From: Ruminococcaceae bacterium UBA1691
GTDB taxonomy: Bacteria; Bacillota; Clostridia; Oscillospirales; Acutalibacteraceae
Assembly (NCBI GenBank): GCA_002320555.1
Contig: DCJV01000009.1
Location: 1-14,798, forward strand
Direction of reading: 5' to 3'
DNA: 14,798 bases
The notes below the pieces were generated by a model. The model searched no databases. It was not told where the DNA came from and saw only the letters and a program-made list of their open reading frames with translations. Position numbers and translations under genes: made by a program. Of the stretch, positions 1 to 5,928 are shown in pieces. The first letter of the stretch is position 1, and the number at the start of each line of letters is the position of its first letter.

Positions 1-51
1 GTCCTCTTGACGGGGTGCGGTTCAGGTTTTCCAGCAGCGCCTTTTCTGATG

Positions 52-105
52 AACCACATTCTACAAAGGCCGTCGCCTTCAGGATGTGGTTATTTTTCTG
101 TTTTC
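52..105 (+). terminator. Hairpin plus T-rich tail, possible terminator for an off-window plus-strand gene
   Basis: A 10-pair stem is formed by 52-61 (AACCACATTC) and 82-91 (GGATGTGGTT), with one G-U pair. An inner AAGGC/GCCTT stem lies in the loop. On the plus strand the right arm is followed directly by ATTTTTCTGTTTTC, as in an intrinsic terminator. On the minus strand no T-run follows, so it is not an obvious terminator for the VanZ gene, whose stop codon (90-92) overlaps the right arm. The gene it would serve lies left of the window. Positions 1-51 hold no gene I can support. Confidence 0.45.
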
Positions 106-551
106 TTCACCCGGTATTTTTTCCAAAGGGCCAAAACGAGCAGGCAGAATAATACGCCCGCAAGCGCGCCCAGAGCATCGACGCAAACATCGAAAAAACG
201 GCAGGCTCTGCCGGGAATTAAAAGCTGGTGCAGCTCGTCCGTTACGGCATAGAGGACGGTCAGCCCCCAGGAAAGGTAGGGCCGCCCGCGTCCGCAGGTC
301 TGGTACAGCGCATGAAACAGGAGAATCGCCAGCAGCGCAAATTCCGCCGCATGTGCCATCTTGCGGAGAACGGCGGAGGGAATCAGCAGGCCCAAAACGT
401 CGAAGATTCCCGCCAGCACACCGTCGCTGAGCAACTGGGAATCGGAACCGGACTGCTGGGAGAAACAGAAGATCATCACCATGCAGGCCGCCGCCAGCGC
501 CCAGGAGGCAATACAGCGCCAGGCTTGTCTCTTTGTTTGAACCGTTGTCAT
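90..551 (-). CDS. VanZ-family membrane protein
   Basis: The 153-residue product matches the VanZ-like family, small integral membrane proteins whose founding member gives low-level teicoplanin resistance; the biochemical role of most members is unknown. Visible family motifs are FSQQSG near residue 30, RKMAHAAEF at 63-71, YAVTDELHQLLIPGR at 101-115 and DVCVDALG at 121-128. Hydrophobic stretches near residues 14-30, 65-83, 92-106 and 125-143 fit about four membrane segments, and the tail is lysine-rich. I place the start at the ATG at 549-551, which overlaps the stop of the upstream substrate-binding protein gene by four bases (ATGA). This implies translational coupling. The same frame is open further upstream, but that extension lies inside the neighbouring gene and lacks family similarity. 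Glycopeptide resistance should not be inferred from the family name alone. Confidence 0.87.
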   Translation of the reverse strand: MTTVQTKRQAWRCIASWALAAACMVMIFCFSQQSGSDSQLLSDGVLAGIFDVLGLLIPSAVLRKMAHAAEFALLAILLFHALYQTCGRGRPYLSWGLTVLYAVTDELHQLLIPGRACRFFDVCVDALGALAGVLFCLLVLALWKKYRVKKTEK

Positions 552-2203
552 TTGTCCAGCCGTTCCCCCTTCAGGAAGCTCACAGTTCCATCTATGGTGC
601 GCAAGGCGATGCCAGAAACATTTTTCGCCATGGCGCAATAGCTGCTCTCCGCGTACAGCGGATAGACCAGGCCGTTTTGGATCAGATGGGTTTCCGCCTG
701 CTTGCACAGCTCCGGCAGCTGTTCAGCCCCGGCTGTGTTCATCGAGGAGATCATTTTATTATAAGCCTCCGAGCTGTATCCCAACAGGTTGCCGCTTGCG
801 CCGGAGGTAAATCGGGAGAGAAAATCGACCACAGAGGAGCCGGACGCCGTGACAGGGGCAAAGGCAATTTCGTAGTCCCCCTTTTCCACGCGGGAGCGCA
901 GCACCGGCCGCTCCACAGCCTCCAGCCGAAGTATCAGCGTGATGCCCAGAGCGCTTTGCCAGTTTTGAATAAGCCTGCGGACCATCTCGGTATGCTCCTG
1001 CGCGCACAAGACCGTGAGCGTCACGCTTTCTTTGCCGAGCACATCCAGCTCCCTTTCCCAGCGCCTGCGGGCCTCATCGGCGTTGTAGGCCAGCCGGCCG
1101 ATAGCGCCCACTCGTTCCCGGTAATTTTGATCGCCCAGCGTACAGAAGGCGGGGACGAAGCCGTTCGCCTCTTTTGTCAGATCTGCGGACGGCTCCAGGG
1201 CGGAACGGTTGAGTCCCTGGCAGAGTGCAATGCGCAAATTGCCGTTTTTCAGCAAGCTGCTACTGGCATTGAAGCAAAGCGCCCAGGTGACATTCTGAAA
1301 TTCCTGCAGGGTAATACCGCTTCGCTCGTCCAGAGAGCCGGCCTGCGACTGAGTCAGGGGAGAGGCGTCGTACCTGCCCTCCTGCAGCTTATCGAGGCGG
1401 GATTGTTCATTTGTGTTGATATAAAGGCTGACGGATGCAGGCAAAACAGAGGTTTCCCCCCGGTAATCCGGATTCCTTTTGAGCAGCAGGGACTTGTCAT
1501 GTGTCCATTGCGAGAGGTAAAAGGGGCCGTTGCAGATCAGATATTTTCGCTCCAGGCCGTACCGGCCAGAGGTTGCCTGAAAAAAGGCCTCGTCGCAGGG
1601 CATGCTCACAGGAAGGGTCAGCGCATAGAGAAAATTGCTGTCTGCGCGGGACAGCCTGATTTCCAGCGTATTGTCGTCGACGACCCGAATGCCCAGCTGG
1701 TCCGCGTTGGCTAAGCCGCGATGGACCGTCTGCGCATTTTCAATCGCATAGAGAATCTTTGCTGCCGCCATGCCGGTTTCCGGCAGCAGGGCGCGTTTCA
1801 AGCCGAACGCAAAATCGTATGCATTAAGCGTGGTATCAATCGTTTTCCCTTTGCCCAAAAGGGCTTCGATATCCTTGCCTTCAGCGATATGCCACTTCAT
1901 GCCCGAGCGCAGATGGAAGGTATAGATGCGGCCGTCCGCCGAAATGTCCCATCTCTCTGCAGCCCCCGGTACGATGGAGCCCTTTTCATCCAGGCGGACA
2001 AGCCCTTCAAAGCAGTTACTCGTGACCAGCCGGGCCGTATCGTCTGCAGCGATCTGTGGATCGAGACAGACCGGCTCGCCGTCAATTGGATAGGCGAGAT
2101 CCTTATCTGTACCGGTCTTTTGGGAACAGCCGGTGAGCACTGGTAATAAAAGCGCAATAGAAAGCACCAGTGCAAGGAATCGATTTTTTGTTGTTTTCTT
2201 CAC
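548..2203 (-). CDS. ABC transporter substrate-binding lipoprotein, oligopeptide (SBP_bac_5) type
   Basis: The 551-residue product has a lipoprotein signal: a basic start (MKKTTKNR), a hydrophobic core and the lipobox LTGC with Cys26 as the lipidated residue. It should therefore be anchored outside the cell membrane. The body follows the OppA/DppA-type family (cluster C binding proteins): an early stretch reading GEPVCLDPQIAADD, then FEGLVRLD, a WDISADGRIYTFHLR segment, and NAYDFAFGLKRAL. The length fits the family. The start is a GTG at 2201-2203 preceded by a purine-rich GGAAAGGAAAGAAAGGC stretch. No permease or ATPase gene of this transporter class is adjacent, so this may be an orphan binding protein served by components encoded elsewhere. 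Ligands in this family include peptides, nickel and sugars; peptide is the default guess. The only downstream partner is a VanZ-like gene, overlapping by four bases. An 84-base gap separates it from the upstream kinase gene, with no convincing terminator or promoter seen there. Confidence 0.88.
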   Translation of the reverse strand: MKKTTKNRFLALVLSIALLLPVLTGCSQKTGTDKDLAYPIDGEPVCLDPQIAADDTARLVTSNCFEGLVRLDEKGSIVPGAAERWDISADGRIYTFHLRSGMKWHIAEGKDIEALLGKGKTIDTTLNAYDFAFGLKRALLPETGMAAAKILYAIENAQTVHRGLANADQLGIRVVDDNTLEIRLSRADSNFLYALTLPVSMPCDEAFFQATSGRYGLERKYLICNGPFYLSQWTHDKSLLLKRNPDYRGETSVLPASVSLYINTNEQSRLDKLQEGRYDASPLTQSQAGSLDERSGITLQEFQNVTWALCFNASSSLLKNGNLRIALCQGLNRSALEPSADLTKEANGFVPAFCTLGDQNYRERVGAIGRLAYNADEARRRWERELDVLGKESVTLTVLCAQEHTEMVRRLIQNWQSALGITLILRLEAVERPVLRSRVEKGDYEIAFAPVTASGSSVVDFLSRFTSGASGNLLGYSSEAYNKMISSMNTAGAEQLPELCKQAETHLIQNGLVYPLYAESSYCAMAKNVSGIALRTIDGTVSFLKGERLDK

Positions 2204-2287
2204 GCCTTTCTTTCCTTTCCTGTGTTTTTTCTCATCTTATCATCCCACTTCTCTGGATACAAGGCAGTATTTGTAAACAATTTCAGA

Positions 2288-3181
2288 TCAACAGGATCGA
2301 AGCCTTTCCCGCAGCGCGTCCGGGTAAGCCGGAATCGCACCGTTGGAGGCAGCTACAAAATCCGACAGAATGCCGCCGCACCGGGCGCTGCGGAAGAGAT
2401 CCCAGCCAGCGAGCAAACCGCTGATAAAACCTGCGCTAAAGGCGTCCCCTGCGCCCACGGTATCCACCGCTTTTGAGACACACTCATTGATGTCCCGCAT
2501 TTCTCCGCGGGAATAGACGGTACAGCCGCGCGGCCCCCTTGTCACCAGCACGCAGCGCAACTGATCATATTGTGCAAAAAGGGAACAAACCATCTCTGCT
2601 TCCCCGGCACAGCCGGGCAAAAGCGCAGCGAAACGCTGTGCCTCCTCCTCATTGAGTTTAAGGATTGTGGCATACCGCAGGGAGGTCTCCACCATCTCAC
2701 GAGGGCAGAAGCCGCGGCGGACATTCACATCAAAAAAGATCTCCGGGAACGGGCAGGTTTCCAGAATACGAAACAACGTATCGCGGGATTCCTCCGCCAT
2801 CTGTACCATAGAGCCGAAATAGAAGAGAGAAAAAGCCTCGTTTCGGATCGATCGAAACGCTGCAGAATCGGCATCAATGTGCTGATAGCTGACCCCATCC
2901 GGAAACGAATAGGAGGGAATCCCCTGCTCATTCAGCGTGACAATTGCCGTGCCGGTTGGGTACCGATCGTCAATCTTTACATATTTCGTCCCTACGCCGA
3001 GGTTTGTAATCTCCTGCCATGCACGGATGCCGAGCGAATCCTCTCCAACCTTGCTGTAAAGGAAGGCATCCTCGCCGAGCTGCGCCAGATGACCGGCCAG
3101 ATTAAACGGTGCGCCGCCGATATACGCCTGCCCGTTGATCACATCCCAGAGCACCTCTCCGAATGAAAGTACCTTTTGCAT
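2288..3181 (-). CDS. PfkB-family carbohydrate kinase, fructokinase-like
   Basis: The 297-residue cytoplasmic protein has the ribokinase/PfkB fold signatures. The sugar-binding di-glycine segment is at residues 20-31 (YIGGAPFNLAGH), followed by LGEDAFLYSKVGEDSLG. The C-terminal signature DTVGAGDAFSAGF spans 240-252, with Asp246 as the expected catalytic base and the GAGD loop forming the anion hole. The DVNVRRGF stretch at 151-158 is typical of the fructokinase branch (DxNxR), so ATP-dependent phosphorylation of fructose or a related sugar is likely. The substrate cannot be fixed from sequence. The ATG at 3179-3181 has a GAGGAG ribosome site six bases upstream. The gene starts 9 bases after the dipeptidase stop, so the two are probably co-transcribed, although a metabolic link between them is not obvious. 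The length is normal and no key residue is missing. Confidence 0.9.
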   Translation of the reverse strand: MQKVLSFGEVLWDVINGQAYIGGAPFNLAGHLAQLGEDAFLYSKVGEDSLGIRAWQEITNLGVGTKYVKIDDRYPTGTAIVTLNEQGIPSYSFPDGVSYQHIDADSAAFRSIRNEAFSLFYFGSMVQMAEESRDTLFRILETCPFPEIFFDVNVRRGFCPREMVETSLRYATILKLNEEEAQRFAALLPGCAGEAEMVCSLFAQYDQLRCVLVTRGPRGCTVYSRGEMRDINECVSKAVDTVGAGDAFSAGFISGLLAGWDLFRSARCGGILSDFVAASNGAIPAYPDALRERLRSC

Positions 3182-3190
3182 GGCTTCTCC

Positions 3191-4591
3191 TCACTTCCCG
3201 CATAGCGCGAGCACTGCATGCGCAATCATCTTCGCATTGCGCAGAAGATTCTCTTCCGTAATGAATTCGTCTGCACCGTGCATATGGTTCTCTTCTCCCG
3301 GAAACATTGCGCCAAAGGCCACGCCGCCCGGAATGCCATGGACATAGGTGCCGCCCCCAATTGCGATACAGTAGCCCGGGAGGCCTGTCTGCTGTGAATA
3401 GACCTCCAGCAGCGTCTGAACGAACGGGCTGTCCTTTGGCACCATATGCGGCTCGGAGCCCATCGTGTTTTTGAAGGAAAAGCCCTGATCCGTAAGTGCC
3501 TGGGACAGCTTCTGCGTTACGCCGGAGAGCGTTTCGCACAGCGGGAACCGGATGTCGACCGTGCCCTCCAAAGTGCCCTCGCAGCACTGTAAAACGCTCA
3601 GCGCGAGCGTAAGCGCCCCGGACTCCGGCTCCCTGCAGGAAAGGCCGGCAGATTTGCCATCTGTCTCTCCATGGGGGAATAACTGGCCCAGCGCCTGCAA
3701 AATCCGCTGCAGGCCGTCTTGCTCCAGGCCAGGCAGCGCGCAGAGCAGCTGAATCAGGCCGGTCAGGGCATTTTCTCCCTGCTCCGGCGTCGAGGCATGC
3801 GCGCCGCGGCCGTTTGCAAGCAGATGGAGTTTGCCGCTCTGCTCCCGGCAAGAGAAGGAAATGGCTGAAGAAAATGCCCTGGCCGCCTTCTCCACCTCCT
3901 GCTGTGAAATACCGGTTAGACAGGCTTCTGCCTGACCGGGAACCGCGTTGGCCGCCTTTCCCGCCCGCAGCCAGAGGATGCGCCGATCTCCCGCCTGCCG
4001 GTAGGCTGCGCCGAAGCTGGCACGCAGCATGCCCTTTTCAATATTGATAATTGGATAATCACCGTCCGGCGTGAACAGCATCGGCGGCATTTTTCGTTTG
4101 CTTCTATAAAGTGCCAGGTCGGAGGAGCCTTTTTCCTCATCGCTTCCCAGCAGCAGCCGCACAGGAGCGGCGAGCGGGATTTGAAGCGCATGAAGAGCCC
4201 CAAGGGCAAACAGGGAGGCCACAGCGGGCCCCTTGTCGTCGATCGTGCCGCGTCCATAGAGCCGTCCATCCCGGCGGGTGAGCGAATAGGGCGGCACCGT
4301 CCATCCTGTTCCCTCTGGTACCACATCCAGGTGGCACAGGATTCCGAGCCGCGGCTCATCCCCTTCTCCCAGATCAGCTTCTACCATCACATCTTCCACC
4401 GTGCGTGTACGCAATCCTAGTGCGGCGGCTAGTTGGGCCCCTCTATGCAGTGCGGCATCGGGGCCCTTCCCATAGGGAGCACCGTTTTGCGCCTGTGTAC
4501 GAAAGCTGGGAATCTCCACAAGGGAGGCGAGCGCTTCCCGCATTGCTCCGATTTGATGCCCCAGATAGGCGTCAATGCTCTCTTTTCCCAT
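3191..4591 (-). CDS. M20-family metallopeptidase, PepV/Sapep-like dipeptidase
   Basis: The 466-residue product matches the bacterial PepV-type dipeptidases of family M20, cytoplasmic enzymes with two metal ions that cleave dipeptides with broad specificity. Expected metal and catalytic residues are present: His87 in CHLDVVPEG, Asp119 in GRGTIDDKG, the Glu pair 152-153 in GSDEEKGSSD, Asp176 in TPDGDYP, and a C-terminal His near 438 in ENHMHGADEF. The middle part, with RGAHASTPEQGENA, is the lid domain typical of the family. The length is normal (about 465-475). Start choice is uncertain. AAAGGAG lies 13 bases before the ATG at 4589-4591, which I chose. In-frame TTG codons at 4592-4594 (spacing 10) and 4601-4603 (spacing 1) are alternatives that would add one or four residues. 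It is the first gene of a probable two-gene unit with the sugar kinase. I see no strong promoter upstream. Confidence 0.9.
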   Translation of the reverse strand: MGKESIDAYLGHQIGAMREALASLVEIPSFRTQAQNGAPYGKGPDAALHRGAQLAAALGLRTRTVEDVMVEADLGEGDEPRLGILCHLDVVPEGTGWTVPPYSLTRRDGRLYGRGTIDDKGPAVASLFALGALHALQIPLAAPVRLLLGSDEEKGSSDLALYRSKRKMPPMLFTPDGDYPIINIEKGMLRASFGAAYRQAGDRRILWLRAGKAANAVPGQAEACLTGISQQEVEKAARAFSSAISFSCREQSGKLHLLANGRGAHASTPEQGENALTGLIQLLCALPGLEQDGLQRILQALGQLFPHGETDGKSAGLSCREPESGALTLALSVLQCCEGTLEGTVDIRFPLCETLSGVTQKLSQALTDQGFSFKNTMGSEPHMVPKDSPFVQTLLEVYSQQTGLPGYCIAIGGGTYVHGIPGGVAFGAMFPGEENHMHGADEFITEENLLRNAKMIAHAVLALCGK

Positions 4592-4603
4592 CAAAATGAT
4601 CAA

Positions 4604-5157
4604 TCTCCTTTCACCAATGGGTTCTGTCGTCTCTGCAAACCAATCCAGCGGGGCGCTCTGTTCGAACGCCTACCCGCATCACCCTCTTTTACGAGATTTG
4701 GATGAATCTCTAAGAGAAATATAGGTAGCGGTATAAACGGCCATTCCGTGTCCTCTGGTCTTCCGGACAAACCAGATCAGCCCTTCCTCCACTTCTTGCG
4801 CCGTGATCATTTGCTCAGCGCGGCAATGGTGTGCGGCTGCCGAAAATCGTTGGCCCCGATATTATGATATATTTTATGCCATGCAAGGCGCATACATCCC
4901 ACCCATTGAGCCGTTCTATACGATCAAACAGGAGATCATCCCCTTCTCTGCCACACGCAGGATGGCGTCCTTCATCCGCTTCTGATGGATGCGTAAATTC
5001 CGCGTTCTGCGTATGGTCTCCGCAGCAGGATGCTCTTCCTTCCCTCTCCTTCTGCGGTGGAACCAGCAGCGCCGTTTCACGCTTTTTTAACAAAAAAATA
5101 GTATCACATTCGATGCGGCGGATACAAGAGTATCGATTGGTTACAACAGAAAAAGGG
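4604..5157. other. Long intergenic stretch without a recognisable gene
   Basis: This is most of the gap between the divergently transcribed dipeptidase and XRE regulator genes. All six frames hold only short open stretches. On the minus strand three different frames contain runs that look faintly protein-like: one around 4980-5080 containing MKDAILRVAEKGMISCL, one near 4840-4920 containing NIGANDFRQPHTIAALSK, and one near 4700-4800 containing MITAQEVEEGLIWFVRKT. None resembles a family I know and none has a good ribosome site. They could be remnants of a decayed minus-strand gene split by frameshifts, or chance. A short dyad lies at 4693-4710 (GAGATT/AATCTC arms). There is no tRNA, insertion-sequence end or riboswitch that I can recognise. 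Confidence 0.4.
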
Positions 5158-5174
5158 TGTGAACGTTATTCACA
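5158..5174. promoter_or_regulatory. Operator-like dyad upstream of the XRE regulator gene
   Basis: TGTGAA (5158-5163) and TTCACA (5169-5174) form a perfect 6-base inverted repeat around a 5-base centre (CGTTA). It ends four bases before the expected -35 position of the promoter whose -10 is at 5202. The size and position fit a dimeric helix-turn-helix repressor site, possibly for the regulator encoded just downstream. Binding by that protein is inference. Confidence 0.45.
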
Positions 5175-5178
5175 ATAT

Positions 5179-5207
5179 GCTCTTTTTTTTGTTTTAAACA
5201 GTATAAT
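5179..5207 (+). promoter_or_regulatory. Probable promoter of the XRE regulator gene
   Basis: A perfect TATAAT -10 element lies at 5202-5207, inside a 12-base palindrome GTATAATTATAC (5201-5212). The -35 position 17 bases upstream (5179-5184, GCTCTT) is far from consensus, followed by a T-run. Such a weak -35 would fit a regulated or activator-dependent promoter. The predicted transcription start is near 5214, giving a leader of about 40 bases. Confidence 0.5.
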
Positions 5208-5252
5208 TATACAAAAAATAACAGATACTAGCAACATAAAGGCGGTGAGGGA

Positions 5253-5702
5253 ATGCTTGCAACGCATCTGCGTCTGCTCCGGGAAAAAAACGGCCTGACC
5301 CAAAAGCAGGTCGCAGAAATGTTAAATATCGATCGTTCCACTTACGCCTATTATGAATCCGGGAAAACCAGGCCTGATATCCTCACCATTGCAAAGCTCG
5401 CGCGCCTTTACCGCATCAGCACGGATTTTTTGCTGGATGTAAGGATTCCGTCGCTCCAGATGGAGCTGCATGATGAACGGGTGGACTATCAAAGCTGTCA
5501 AACCGCGCGTGCGCAATATCTTTCCGACCTGTCCAGAGAGGAGCAGAACCTGATTTTGTATTATCGGCAGCTGGAAAACAAAGCGGATGCTTTTATGCGG
5601 CTTCAGACACTTTATGAAGAAGAGCAGGCCGCTCGGGCACAGGAGGAACAGGCTTTTTTAGCAACGATGGGAGAACAGCTGAAAGAGGAGCCGGAGGATT
5701 GA
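5253..5702 (+). CDS. XRE-family helix-turn-helix transcriptional regulator
   Basis: The 149-residue protein has an N-terminal Cro/C1-type DNA-binding domain at about residues 5-62. It reads LRLLREKNGLTQKQVAEML for helices 1-2, then NIDRSTYAYYESGKTRPD for the recognition helix and turn, ending with STDFLLD. The rest (about 70-149) is strongly charged and predicted helical, rich in Glu, Gln and Arg, and resembles a coiled-coil or oligomerisation tail. No ligand-binding or peptidase domain is visible. The ATG at 5253 follows AAAGGCGGTGAGGGA. It is a single-gene unit with its own promoter and a terminator at 5749, placed between a metabolic block and nrdDG. The perfect dyad upstream (5158-5174) suggests autoregulation. 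The targets are unknown; the adjacent nrdDG promoter has different sites that fit NrdR better. Confidence 0.88.
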   Translation: MLATHLRLLREKNGLTQKQVAEMLNIDRSTYAYYESGKTRPDILTIAKLARLYRISTDFLLDVRIPSLQMELHDERVDYQSCQTARAQYLSDLSREEQNLILYYRQLENKADAFMRLQTLYEEEQAARAQEEQAFLATMGEQLKEEPED

Positions 5703-5748
5703 GCCTGCATTCAGATCAAGAAATCAAATATACGAGATTTTTTCACTG

Positions 5749-5790
5749 CGCACAATCGACGAAAAAGATTGTGCGTTTTCTTTTGCTTTT
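5749..5790 (+). terminator. Intrinsic terminator after the XRE regulator gene
   Basis: A perfect 9-pair stem is formed by CGCACAATC (5749-5757) and GATTGTGCG (5767-5775) with a 9-base loop. It is followed by TTTTCTTTTGCTTTT on the plus strand. It lies 46 bases past the regulator stop codon and ends 15 bases before the nrdD promoter, insulating the two transcripts. Confidence 0.85.
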
Positions 5791-5804
5791 ACACACGCAT
5801 GCCC

Positions 5805-5833
5805 TTGACAGGCATCAAGATGTGCTATATAAT
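5805..5833 (+). promoter_or_regulatory. Consensus sigma-A promoter of nrdDG
   Basis: TTGACA at 5805-5810 and TATAAT at 5828-5833 are both perfect matches to the housekeeping consensus, with the optimal 17-base spacer. The predicted transcription start is near 5840, giving a leader of about 90 bases before the nrdD start codon. Such a strong unregulated promoter would usually need a repressor, which fits the two NrdR-like sites just downstream. Confidence 0.85.
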
Positions 5834-5854
5834 AGCAATCGCCACACAGGAATT

Positions 5855-5870
5855 CCACTATATCTAGTAT
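5855..5870. promoter_or_regulatory. NrdR box 1 upstream of nrdD
   Basis: CCACTATATCTAGTAT matches the known NrdR box consensus (ACACWAWATWTWGTGT) at 13 of 16 positions by my count, with the dyad core ACTA/TAGT intact. NrdR is a zinc-ribbon and ATP-cone repressor that senses ATP/dATP and controls ribonucleotide reductase genes. The site lies about 15 bases past the predicted transcription start. Confidence 0.7.
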
Positions 5871-5886
5871 GTAGGCGAGCCCATTT

Positions 5887-5902
5887 CGACTATATATACT
5901 AT
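5887..5902. promoter_or_regulatory. NrdR box 2 upstream of nrdD
   Basis: CGACTATATATACTAT matches the NrdR box consensus at 12 of 16 positions by my count. Its centre is 32 bases from box 1, about three helical turns, which is the usual arrangement for paired NrdR sites on one face of DNA. The site ends 10 bases before the AGGAGG ribosome site of nrdD (5913-5918). Confidence 0.65.
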
Positions 5903-5928
5903 ACTTTCACACAGGAGGCGCTGGGCGT

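Noticed and set aside
552..707. N-terminal extension of the VanZ-like protein by 52 residues
   Set aside because: The extension lies within the upstream lipoprotein gene and lacks hydrophobic or family character. The ATGA overlap at 548-551 gives a standard coupled start.
533..1714. Open plus-strand frame of 393 codons
   Set aside because: It lies wholly antisense to the substrate-binding lipoprotein gene, which has a clear signal peptide and family motifs. The antisense product has no recognisable domain and no ribosome site.
4815..5093. Minus-strand frame of 92 codons in the long gap
   Set aside because: No ribosome site, odd composition (rich in Arg, Glu, Gly and Cys) and no recognised family, so it is not called as a gene, only noted as a possible remnant.
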